The notes under the pieces are model-generated. The model did no database searches, had not been told where the DNA came from, and worked only from the letters and a program-made list of their open reading frames with translations. The position numbers and the translations under genes were made by a program. Source: an uncultured Eubacteriales bacterium (GTDB lineage: Bacteria > Bacillota > Clostridia > Oscillospirales > Oscillospiraceae). From it: 20,036 nt of DNA. The stretch covers positions 1 to 20,036 of the forward strand of contig CAJKNS010000009.1 of NCBI GenBank assembly GCA_905201305.1. The letters run 5' to 3'. Of this stretch, positions 6,833-13,988 are shown in pieces; position 1 is the first letter of the stretch, and each line of letters opens with the position of its first letter.

Positions 6833-8191
6833 TTACGCCTGCTCCAGCCGTCCCAGCTTCCGATAGGCGGTGAGCAGGAACGTGGTAAAGCAGGTCAGTG
6901 CAGAAATGGTATCTGCCACAGGCTCTGCCGCAAATACGCCGGTGATGCCAAAGCCAATCCGGGGCAGGATCAGAATCAGTGGAATCAGCAGCATGACCTT
7001 CCGATACAGCGCGAAGAATGTTGCTTTTTTCGCCTCGCCCATGGCAACAAAGGTGTTCTGTGCCGACATCTGGAGACTCATAATAAAGTTCATGCAGAAG
7101 AAAATGCGGAACATGGGAATTGCCGTCTCCATGAGCTGCGGATCGTTGTTGAAAATTCCAATGAGCTGACGGGGAAACAGCATCAGCACCAGCCACGCAA
7201 GAACCGCATAGGTGACGCTGGCTTTCACTAGGAACCAGAAGCACTGCTTTACCCGCTCATATTCCCTTGCGCCATAGTTATATCCGGTCACCGGCTGAGC
7301 GCCCTGTGCAAAGCCGCTCAGGGGCATGAATACCAACTGACTCACGGAAGTGGCAACGGTCATGACCGTCACATAGATATCTCCGCCAAACCGGCTGAGG
7401 CTGGCATTGAACACTGCAGAAATTGCCGCTTCGGTGAGGTTCATAATAAACGTGGAGACACCCAAGCCCATAATTCGCATGGAAACATCCCACTGGAGCC
7501 GCAAGTACTTTTTCCGCACCCGAATCAGGTTCTTTTTGCCCAGCAGAAATGCAATGACCCATACGGCGGAAACGGTCTGAGAAATAACCGTTGCAATGGC
7601 AGCACCGCGAACCCCCATGCCGAATACGAAGATAAACAGTGGGTCCAGCAGAATATTGCACACCGCGCCAATGAGCACCGTCATCATCCCTGTCCGGGTA
7701 AAGCCCTGGGCATTGAGGAAGGGATTCAGCCCCAGGGTCAGAATCACCGGCAGCGAGCCGCTTAAATAAATGGTGATATATTCCCGGGCATAGGGATAGG
7801 TAGCATCACTGGCGCCAAACAGATACAGCACCGGCTTCTGGATGAAAAAGCAGATCAGCGGCACCGCAATGCCAAACAGCACCAGCAGCGTAATGCTGTT
7901 GCCCAGAACCTTTTCTGCCCCTTCATCGTCCTTGGCGCCCCGAAGAATGGAGGTCAGCGGTCCGCCGCCGTTGCCCACCAAATAGGAAAACGCAGCAATC
8001 GCCATGGTAATGGGATAGCACAGACCAATACCGGTCAGCGCCGTCTGTCCGATTCCGGACAGGTGCCCGATATAAATCCGGTCCACCACGGAATAGAGCG
8101 CATTGACCAGCATAGCAAGAATCATGGGAATTGCCAGCCGGGTAATGGTGCGGGGGATATTTCCCTTGGAAAAGTCGTTTTGCTGGGTCAC
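6833..8191 (-). CDS. MATE family multidrug/sodium antiporter (MepA-like)
   Basis: MATE proteins export cationic drugs or metabolites across the inner membrane in exchange for Na+ or H+. The 452-residue product has about 12 hydrophobic segments and MATE landmarks: an N-terminal PRTITRLAIPMILAMLVNALY helix, VDRIYIGHLSG after helix 1, NPFLNAQGFTRTGM in the middle, and GFAQGAQPVTGYNYGA at the start of the second half. I choose GTG 8191 because GGAGG stands 7 nt upstream. An in-frame TTG at 8209 lies upstream of that site. No drug-specific feature can be read from the sequence. It is the first gene of a probable operon with nadK and the ABC-F gene, and has a clear promoter in the divergent intergenic region. 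Confidence 0.93.
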   Translation of the reverse strand: MTQQNDFSKGNIPRTITRLAIPMILAMLVNALYSVVDRIYIGHLSGIGQTALTGIGLCYPITMAIAAFSYLVGNGGGPLTSILRGAKDDEGAEKVLGNSITLLVLFGIAVPLICFFIQKPVLYLFGASDATYPYAREYITIYLSGSLPVILTLGLNPFLNAQGFTRTGMMTVLIGAVCNILLDPLFIFVFGMGVRGAAIATVISQTVSAVWVIAFLLGKKNLIRVRKKYLRLQWDVSMRIMGLGVSTFIMNLTEAAISAVFNASLSRFGGDIYVTVMTVATSVSQLVFMPLSGFAQGAQPVTGYNYGAREYERVKQCFWFLVKASVTYAVLAWLVLMLFPRQLIGIFNNDPQLMETAIPMFRIFFCMNFIMSLQMSAQNTFVAMGEAKKATFFALYRKVMLLIPLILILPRIGFGITGVFAAEPVADTISALTCFTTFLLTAYRKLGRLEQA

Positions 8192-8226
8192 GGAGGTTCC
8201 TCCAATCAAAATCAGTCTATTATGGT

Positions 8227-8255
8227 ATTATAACATGAATTGCCGGCGGTGTCAT
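8227..8255 (-). promoter_or_regulatory. Promoter of the MATE-nadK-ABC-F unit
   Basis: On the minus strand ATGACA (8250-8255), a 17-bp spacer and TATAAT (8227-8232) lie about 35 bp before the GTG start at 8191. Confidence 0.65.
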
Positions 8256-8287
8256 TCTTTTTGTGCATTCCGCACTTTTTCTTCCGG

Positions 8288-8297
8288 ATCCGCGGAT
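8288..8297. promoter_or_regulatory. Palindrome upstream of the MATE promoter
   Basis: ATCCGCGGAT is a perfect 10-bp palindrome about 33 bp upstream of the MATE -35 box, in an otherwise AT-rich divergent intergenic region of 284 bp. It may be a regulator site for the exporter; chance is not excluded. Confidence 0.25.
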
Positions 8298-8390
8298 GTC
8301 ATTTTGCTTATTATATCGTAGAATTGTTGGAATTTCATTGTATTTTTGCAGGAACAATCATTAAAATTCATGTAAAAAGTTCTAATTTCC

Positions 8391-8419
8391 TTGTGATATT
8401 GTAAAATCTATGCTATACT
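8391..8419 (+). promoter_or_regulatory. Promoter of the acyltransferase-ligase-nfo operon
   Basis: TTGTGA (8391-8396), a 17-bp spacer and TATACT (8414-8419) lie 57 bp upstream of the first gene. The leader holds a short GGGC-ACT-GCCC hairpin and an AGAGG ribosome binding site. Confidence 0.65.
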
Positions 8420-8475
8420 CCTAAGTTGGAAAGATTATCGAGGGCACTGCCCCCTAATAGAGAGGAAACTGAAAT

Positions 8476-9351
8476 ATGGCAAAACGCAAATTCGGGGATC
8501 GTAAGGACGGACGCCGGATTCGTGATATCGATGGGCTGCACTGCATTATGATGCATCTGATGCCCAAACGTACCGAATCCGAGGTCTATCTGGAGTTTCC
8601 TATGGACGTGACGGATTTGCTCCCCTATATCGAGGAAAAAAACCGCCTTCATCCCGACTACAAAACCACGATTTTTCACTGTCTGGTCACCGCCGTTGCC
8701 CGGGTTGTCACCATGCGCCCGTATCTCAACCGCTTTATCTGCGGCAGAAAGCTCTATGAGCGGAACGATATTTCTCTGAGCTTTGTGGCAAAGCGCAAGT
8801 TTGTCGATCACTCCGAGGAATCCCTGATGACCCTGATCGCCAAGGACGACATGGACCTGGACTATGTGACCCGCAAAATTGTCGGCGATGTCAAGGAGCT
8901 GCGGGAAAGCCGCGGCAGCAATGACTTTGATGGCGTCATCAATGCCATTGGCAGTCTGCCAAATCCCATTCTTCACCTGTTCATCGGCATTTTGCAGCGG
9001 CTCAGCGCCTCCGGGCATCTGCCTGATGCGCTGACCCAGGGCGACACCAACCATACCACGGTGCTGCTTTCCAATTTGGGCAGCATTCAGTGCCCCTGCT
9101 GCTATCACCATCTCAACAACTACGGCACCAACAGCATTCTCATCACCGTAGGTGTGCTGAAAAAAGAGCTGCGGGTTATGCCTGACGGCTCTACCCAGCC
9201 CCGTGATATTCTGACTCTAGGCTTCACTTCCGACGAGCGTATTGCCGATGGCTTTTACTTTGCAAAAAGCCTGAAGCTGGCAGAATACATTCTCCAGCAT
9301 CCCCAGCTTCTGGACGTTCCGATGAAGGAGGAGATTGCATATGACCGCTGA
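8476..9351 (+). CDS. Stand-alone CAT-fold/E2-like acyltransferase with altered active site
   Basis: The 291 residues resemble the catalytic domain of 2-oxoacid dehydrogenase E2 acyltransferases, without lipoyl or subunit-binding domains. Matching blocks are a TTIFHCLVTAVARVV helix (64-78), PYLNRFICGR (82-91), NDISLSFVAKRKF (97-109), TVLLSNLGSI (195-204), and the C-terminal DILTLGFTSDERIADG (244-259). In true E2 enzymes the last block reads DHRxxDG and its His is the catalytic base. Here that position is Glu254, while Asp258 and Gly259 are kept. A cysteine/histidine cluster, CPCCYHH (206-212), replaces the usual glycine/proline loop. The protein may transfer acyl groups by a modified mechanism, bind CoA esters without catalysis, or act structurally. 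Its stop overlaps the next gene, an acyl-CoA ligase, by 11 bp, so the two probably work together. No E1, E3 or lipoylation genes are nearby. Confidence 0.8.
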   Translation: MAKRKFGDRKDGRRIRDIDGLHCIMMHLMPKRTESEVYLEFPMDVTDLLPYIEEKNRLHPDYKTTIFHCLVTAVARVVTMRPYLNRFICGRKLYERNDISLSFVAKRKFVDHSEESLMTLIAKDDMDLDYVTRKIVGDVKELRESRGSNDFDGVINAIGSLPNPILHLFIGILQRLSASGHLPDALTQGDTNHTTVLLSNLGSIQCPCCYHHLNNYGTNSILITVGVLKKELRVMPDGSTQPRDILTLGFTSDERIADGFYFAKSLKLAEYILQHPQLLDVPMKEEIAYDR

Positions 9352-11059
9352 AGCCACCGTTCGCACCCCCTGGGAAGCCTATTCTGAGGGCGTCCCCATG
9401 CATCTTACATATCCCGACTGCGCCATGGTGGACATGGTAGAGCAGTCTGCCCGGAAAACGCCGGATATCGCCGCCTATACCTTCTACACCACCAAGGTTA
9501 CCTACAAGGTATTTATGGAGCAGATTCAGGAATGCGCCAAGGCGCTGGTCGCCATGGGCATTCATCCCGGCGACAAGGTGACCATCTGCATGCCCAACAC
9601 CCCCCAGGCGGTAATCATGTTCTATGCCATCAACTACATGGGCGGCATTGCCAATATGGTCCATCCCCTGTCCGCCCAGGAGGAAATTGCGTTCTATCTC
9701 AAGGAAAGCGGCTCTGTGGCAGCGCTGACCCTGCGGCAGTTTTATCCCAAATTCCAAGCCATCCGCAGCAAGCTCACCATTGACAAGCTGATTATCACCG
9801 GCATTGAGGACGCCCTCCACGGTCCCATGAAGCTGGGCTATCTGGCAACCCAGGGCAGAAAGCTGCCGAAGGTGCCTTCGGACGATTCGCTGGTGGTTTA
9901 CTGGAAGGATTTTCTCCGTGCCGGCAAAAACGCCCCCGATCCCCGCTATGCCCGCAGCGGAAACGACACCGCCGCTATTCTCTACTCCGGCGGTACCACC
10001 GGCACCACCAAAGGCATTCTTCTCAGCAACCTGAACTTTAATGCGCTGGGGCTTCAGACCGGTGCCGCGGGCAACTGCCTGGTAGAGGGGCACAAGATGC
10101 TGTCCATCATGCCCATTTTCCACGGCTTTGGTCTGGGCGTCTGCATCCACACGGTACTCATCCACAGTGCCACCTGTATTCTGGTGCCGCAGTTTACGGC
10201 GGAAAGCTATGCCCAGCTGTTGAAAAAGCATAAGCCCAACTATATCGCCGGCGTCCCCACCCTGTATGAGGCGCTGCTGCGGCTGAAAAAGGCAGGGGAT
10301 CTGGACCTTAGCCAGCTGGAGGGCGTATTCTCCGGCGGCGACTCCCTGTCCATTGAGCTCAAGCACAAGGTGGATGCATTCCTGAAATCCCACGGCTCCC
10401 AGGAGCAGGTCCGGGAAGGCTACGGCACCACCGAATGCGTCACTGCCAGCTGCCTGACCCCCAAGACCTTCTATCGAGAGGGCAGCATTGGCATTCCGTT
10501 CCCGGATACCTATTATAAAATTGTCATTCCCTCCACCCATGACGAGGTTCCCTATGGCACCATCGGTGAAATCTGCATTTCCGGTCCCACCGTCATGCAG
10601 GGCTACCTGGACAAGCCCAAGGAGACGGCGCAGACGCTCCAGCTCCATGAGGACGGTCTGGTTTGGCTCCACACTGGCGATCTGGGACTCATGGACGTGG
10701 ACGGCTTCATCTACTTCAAGCAGCGTCTGAAGCGGATGATTATCACCAGCGGCTATAATGTCTATCCCTCTCAGGTGGAGAATGTCATCGACGCCCACGA
10801 AGCGGTTCTGATGAGCACCGTTATCGGTGTGAAGGACGACTATAAAATGCAGCGGGTCAAGGCATTTGTGGTCTTAAAGCCCGGCTACACCCCCTCTGAG
10901 GAGCTCAAGGCATCCATTCTGGAGCACTGTAAAAAGCGCATTGCCAAGTATGCCATGCCCCGAGAGATTGAATTCCGCGACGCCCTGCCAAAAACCCTGG
11001 TGGGTAAGGTCGCCTATACCGTGCTGGAGAAGGAAGAAGCAGAAAAGGCAAAGGCATAA
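9341..11059 (+). CDS. AMP-forming acyl-CoA synthetase (fatty-acid-CoA ligase family)
   Basis: This 572-residue enzyme belongs to the ANL superfamily, which activates a carboxylate as an acyl-adenylate and passes it to CoA. Motifs run in the expected order: P-loop YSGGTTGTTKG (215-225), YGTTE (361-365), TGD with Asp447, the hinge region RLKRMIITSGYNVYPSQVE, and the C-terminal PKTLVGK with catalytic Lys556. All key residues are present, so it should be active. The closest style is medium/long-chain acyl-CoA ligase, but the substrate cannot be read. The start is ATG 9341, after GGAGGAG inside the preceding gene; the 11-bp overlap implies translational coupling with the E2-like acyltransferase. 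No membrane segment is evident. Endonuclease IV follows after 14 bp. Confidence 0.92.
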   Translation: MTAEATVRTPWEAYSEGVPMHLTYPDCAMVDMVEQSARKTPDIAAYTFYTTKVTYKVFMEQIQECAKALVAMGIHPGDKVTICMPNTPQAVIMFYAINYMGGIANMVHPLSAQEEIAFYLKESGSVAALTLRQFYPKFQAIRSKLTIDKLIITGIEDALHGPMKLGYLATQGRKLPKVPSDDSLVVYWKDFLRAGKNAPDPRYARSGNDTAAILYSGGTTGTTKGILLSNLNFNALGLQTGAAGNCLVEGHKMLSIMPIFHGFGLGVCIHTVLIHSATCILVPQFTAESYAQLLKKHKPNYIAGVPTLYEALLRLKKAGDLDLSQLEGVFSGGDSLSIELKHKVDAFLKSHGSQEQVREGYGTTECVTASCLTPKTFYREGSIGIPFPDTYYKIVIPSTHDEVPYGTIGEICISGPTVMQGYLDKPKETAQTLQLHEDGLVWLHTGDLGLMDVDGFIYFKQRLKRMIITSGYNVYPSQVENVIDAHEAVLMSTVIGVKDDYKMQRVKAFVVLKPGYTPSEELKASILEHCKKRIAKYAMPREIEFRDALPKTLVGKVAYTVLEKEEAEKAKA

Positions 11060-11073
11060 CTCAGGAGGCTTTT

Positions 11074-11904
11074 ATGCAGTATATCGGCTGTCATCTCACC
11101 ATCACCAAGGGCTTTACCGCCCTTGGCAACGAAGCCCTGAAATTGGGCGGCAATACGGCGCAGTTCTTTACTCGGAATCCTCGCGGCGGAAAGGCAAAGG
11201 ACATGGATTTAGCCGATGTAGCTGGGCTGCGGCAGCTGATGGAAGCGCACGGCTTTGGTCCCCTGATCGCCCATGCCCCCTATACCATCAATCCCTGCGC
11301 CGCAAAGCCGGAGACGCTGGAATTTGCACGGATGACCATGGCGGATGATCTTCATCGGCTGGATTTGCTGCCGGGTACGCTGTATAATTTCCATCCCGGC
11401 TCCCATGTGGGTCAGGGTGCGGATGCTGCGGTAGAAAAAATTGCCGAAACCCTGAATCTGGTGCTCTATCCCGAAATGCAGTCCATTGTTCTGCTGGAAA
11501 CCATGGCAGGCAAAGGGACGGAAATGGGACGCAGCTTTGAAGAGTTTCGTGCCATCATTGACCGAGTGGAACTGAAAGACAAAATCGGCGTTTGCCTGGA
11601 TACCTGCCATGTCTCCGATGCCGGCTATGACATCGTTGGAGATTTAGATGGTGTGCTCCGGGAATTTGACCGCATCATTGGTCTTGACCGTCTTCGCGCC
11701 CTGCATCTCAACGACAGCATGAATCCTCCCGGCAGCCATAAGGACCGCCACGAAAAGCTGGGCAAGGGCTATCTGGGGCTGGACACCTTCCGCCATATTA
11801 TGACCCATCCCCTGCTCCACGATCTGCCCAAGGTGCTGGAAACGCCCAATGAGCTGCCCGGCTACCGTGAGGAAATTCAGCTGCTTCGTACTATGGCGGA
11901 CTGA
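11074..11904 (+). CDS. nfo: Endonuclease IV (apurinic/apyrimidinic endonuclease)
   Basis: Endonuclease IV cuts DNA 5' of abasic sites during base excision repair, using three zinc ions. The 276 residues form a TIM-barrel enzyme of normal length. All nine metal ligands expected from the E. coli enzyme are present: His67, His107, Glu142, Asp176, His179, His211, Asp224, His226 and Glu256, in contexts such as NFHPGSHVGQG, CLDTCHVSDAGYD and HLNDSMNPPGSHKDRHE. A strong CAGGAGG site precedes ATG 11074. It is the last gene of the operon, 14 bp after the acyl-CoA ligase, with a strong terminator after it. A functional link to acyl activation is not obvious; co-transcription may be incidental. Confidence 0.96.
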   Translation: MQYIGCHLTITKGFTALGNEALKLGGNTAQFFTRNPRGGKAKDMDLADVAGLRQLMEAHGFGPLIAHAPYTINPCAAKPETLEFARMTMADDLHRLDLLPGTLYNFHPGSHVGQGADAAVEKIAETLNLVLYPEMQSIVLLETMAGKGTEMGRSFEEFRAIIDRVELKDKIGVCLDTCHVSDAGYDIVGDLDGVLREFDRIIGLDRLRALHLNDSMNPPGSHKDRHEKLGKGYLGLDTFRHIMTHPLLHDLPKVLETPNELPGYREEIQLLRTMAD

Positions 11905-11916
11905 CAAATATAATTC

Positions 11917-11956
11917 GGACGCATGACAGAATTTCTGCCATGCGTCCTTTTTATTT
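11917..11956 (+). terminator. Rho-independent terminator after nfo
   Basis: GGACGCATG and CATGCGTCC pair over 9 bp, then CAGAA and TTCTG extend the stem after one mismatch. TTTTTATTT follows. It lies between convergent genes; on the other strand the stem follows the lipoprotein stop but no good T-run is present. Confidence 0.92.
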
Positions 11957-12967
11957 GCTTAGCGGATTCCAATCGTCCAGAAGGATTTGCTCCTTCCCGT
12001 TTTCCAGGAACAGCACTGCATAACGGCTGTCATTTCGTGATAGTCCATGCACCGTATCCGGTCCCAGCTGCTCCAACAGCCATGCCGTATCGGTTTCCGG
12101 ATCATAGCCATAAATCAGCGTTTTTTCGTCTCCGCATAGCGCGATCATGGTTCCGTCAGAATTCATTCGCGCCGCGATCACCTGTTTCAGCTCCAGTTCC
12201 GGCGCAAAGCTCCGTACTGTCGGCTCTTCGCTGCCGTCAAGTGGAACGCTGTAAAGGGTACATGCGCTGTCCAGATAGAACACCGTATCCTGCCGCAGCG
12301 CTGCCGCCATCATCCCCTCCGGCAGCTTTGCAATCAGCCGCTTCTCTCCGGTGGTAAAATCCACCTGAAGCAGTTCAAAATCGGCAGCCGCATCGGTTCC
12401 ATCGGTACCGTGCAGTACAAGGAGCCGATCCTCGCCGTGGGAAATCCCCATGCTGCCGGAATACCCGGACAGACCGAGAAGATTCGCATCCTCACCTAAA
12501 AACAAGGGCTGCTCCTCCATGGTTTCCATATTCACATACCACACACCGTTTTGACCGTCAGCCAGCCCGTCCTGTTCCGCATTCCAGCGCTCAAACATCA
12601 CATAATGCTCCGTGACTGCAATCAGATTTAGTTCGCCGACATCCTCAAGTTGCCCCAAGGCGTGATCGGCTCCAGTGGCAAGCTCCACTCGATGGAGGGT
12701 TTGTCCGTCCAGATAGCAGGCAGTCCGGAGCGCATCGTCGGTTATCCATTGGGCGTCCTTTTCCTGCTTCCAATAGGTGCTGACCTCGCCGGTGTCCCAG
12801 TCCATGGTGTCAACGTTGCCGCCCAGCTCCACCAGATAGCATATCCCATTCGCCTCTGTCATACGCTGATATCCGGCGCCTGATCGCGATATTCTGCCCC
12901 CGGACTGCTTCCCACAGCCGGTGAGCAGCAGCACCAGCAGCAGCAAAACACTCAATCGACGTTTCAC
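11951..12967 (-). CDS. Putative lipoprotein with repeated beta-strand segments
   Basis: The 338-residue product begins MKRRLSVLLLLVLLLTGCGK: a basic start, a hydrophobic stretch, and a lipobox LTGC with Cys18 as the lipidation site. It should therefore be anchored to the outer face of the cell membrane. The rest is soluble, with recurring units such as WYVNMETMEEQPLF, LLQVDFTTGEKRLI and LYSVPLDGSEEP that look like beta-propeller blades (DUF5050-like), though I cannot assign a family. GTG 12967 is used because GGAG lies 7 nt upstream in a G-rich run. It has its own promoter and sits 89 bp downstream of the phloretin hydrolase gene. No partner transporter or kinase is nearby, so its role is unknown. 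Confidence 0.88.
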   Translation of the reverse strand: MKRRLSVLLLLVLLLTGCGKQSGGRISRSGAGYQRMTEANGICYLVELGGNVDTMDWDTGEVSTYWKQEKDAQWITDDALRTACYLDGQTLHRVELATGADHALGQLEDVGELNLIAVTEHYVMFERWNAEQDGLADGQNGVWYVNMETMEEQPLFLGEDANLLGLSGYSGSMGISHGEDRLLVLHGTDGTDAAADFELLQVDFTTGEKRLIAKLPEGMMAAALRQDTVFYLDSACTLYSVPLDGSEEPTVRSFAPELELKQVIAARMNSDGTMIALCGDEKTLIYGYDPETDTAWLLEQLGPDTVHGLSRNDSRYAVLFLENGKEQILLDDWNPLSK

Positions 12968-13002
12968 TTCATCTCCCCCCCTTCTTTTCTTCCATTTTAC
13001 GG

Positions 13003-13032
13003 ATTCTAAGGCAATACCGCATAATTTGTCAA
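13003..13032 (-). promoter_or_regulatory. Promoter of the lipoprotein gene
   Basis: On the minus strand a perfect TTGACA (13027-13032), an 18-bp spacer and TAGAAT (13003-13008) lie about 35 bp before the GTG start, in the 89-bp gap after the hydrolase gene. Confidence 0.65.
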
Positions 13033-13056
13033 TGAGATTTGGCGAGGAATTTTGCG

Positions 13057-13839
13057 TTACCAGTTGTCCTTTTCCTCCGGATAAAGGTCCGGCAGCAGCG
13101 CCGCCAAATTGGAGAATTCCTTGATGTTGTGTCCAAAGAGCGCCCGGGGCACCATCTCCGGAATGCTTTCCCCGTCCGGCACCAGCTTGATGATGCTACC
13201 GCTTTCGTCCAACCCATAGCCCATCCAGAAATGGGACTTGAACCAGATGCCGCCCTCTGCGTTTACCACCTTATGGGTCATCACCGCAGGAGAACCGCTG
13301 ACCCCCACGGCGCACACCATGGTCGCGCAGCCCGGCGTACCGATCAGGCTCATATCATAGCCCAAATCCGAAGGCTTTTTGAAGCTGAGCTTCAGCGGGT
13401 CCACACCCAGTCCAATGTCCTCAGAGATATCATGGGTCACGCCCCAGGTTTTCTGATTGTTGGGCACCTTGGGGTCCAGCACATACGCCGGGTCCATGGC
13501 GCGGGCATAATAGTGGTCCTCCGGGTCCCAGATTTTATACCGCAGATCCGGTCCTACCGAATGCCAGCCGAACCACCAGTCCACCATTTCTGCAGTGACC
13601 CCCGGCATAAACGTGGAGTTCGCCACAAAGCCGGTGCCGTTGGGGGCTACCGTAAAGCCAACCTCCATTTTCACGTTTCCACGCAAAAATTCATTCCGGT
13701 TTTCGATGGGCGTTGCCAGAGCCGGGTCCGCCATCGGTCCGCGCCAAATCGCCAGCTTTTCCTGCGGAATGGGCGCCATCTCCCGGTAATAGTATTTGGC
13801 ATAGGGGAGCTTCTTCTCTTCCTCTGTAATCGGTACCAT
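13057..13839 (-). CDS. Phloretin hydrolase / DAPG hydrolase (PhlG) family protein
   Basis: This 260-residue protein matches the family of PhlG (2,4-diacetylphloroglucinol hydrolase) and Eubacterium ramulus phloretin hydrolase, zinc enzymes that cleave a C-C bond next to a phloroglucinol ring. Family-like blocks are VDWWFGWHSVGPDLRYKIW (86-104), PEDHYYARA (106-114), THDISEDIG (135-143) and NAEGGIWFKSHFWMGYG (193-209). His109 and Glu140 are 31 residues apart, the spacing I recall for the first two zinc ligands of PhlG; His203 is a likely third. In gut bacteria the enzyme splits phloretin into phloroglucinol and phloretic acid. ATG 13839 follows AGGAGG by 8 nt. No chalcone isomerase or flavonoid reductase is nearby, so the true substrate is uncertain. 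It has its own promoter. Confidence 0.85.
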   Translation of the reverse strand: MVPITEEEKKLPYAKYYYREMAPIPQEKLAIWRGPMADPALATPIENRNEFLRGNVKMEVGFTVAPNGTGFVANSTFMPGVTAEMVDWWFGWHSVGPDLRYKIWDPEDHYYARAMDPAYVLDPKVPNNQKTWGVTHDISEDIGLGVDPLKLSFKKPSDLGYDMSLIGTPGCATMVCAVGVSGSPAVMTHKVVNAEGGIWFKSHFWMGYGLDESGSIIKLVPDGESIPEMVPRALFGHNIKEFSNLAALLPDLYPEEKDNW

Positions 13840-13871
13840 CCATGTATCCTCCTGTTCGTTTTCTTATGATT

Positions 13872-13900
13872 AGTATACATATTTTATCGTCAAAGCGCAA
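13872..13900 (-). promoter_or_regulatory. Probable promoter of the phloretin hydrolase gene
   Basis: On the minus strand TTGCGC (13895-13900), a 17-bp spacer and TATACT (13872-13877). The -10 box is good, the -35 box weak, which could mean activator dependence. The window contains no obvious local activator. Confidence 0.5.
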
Positions 13901-13919
13901 GGATGAACAAAGAAAACAA

Positions 13920-13979
13920 GCAAAAACCAAAAAACTGCGCAGAAATCCCCGGATTGCAGAAACAAATTGCAATCCGGGG
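13920..13979 (-). terminator. Terminator after the ABC exporter remnant
   Basis: On the minus strand CCCCGGATTGCA and TGCAATCCGGGG form a perfect 12-bp stem (13947-13979). An ATTT, a small CTGCGCAG palindrome and then TTTTTTGGTTTTT follow. It lies 9 bp after the stop of the exporter remnant and is still intact. Confidence 0.88.
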
Positions 13980-13988
13980 CTGCTATTT

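Noticed and set aside
8413..9111. A 232-codon minus-strand frame opposite the E2-like gene
   Set aside because: Antisense shadow; would also cover the operon promoter.
9224..10798. A 524-codon open frame on the minus strand opposite the acyl-CoA ligase
   Set aside because: It mirrors an intact enzyme with all ANL motifs on the plus strand; its translation is low-complexity Gly/His/Gln-rich and matches no family. It is open because of GC-biased codon use.
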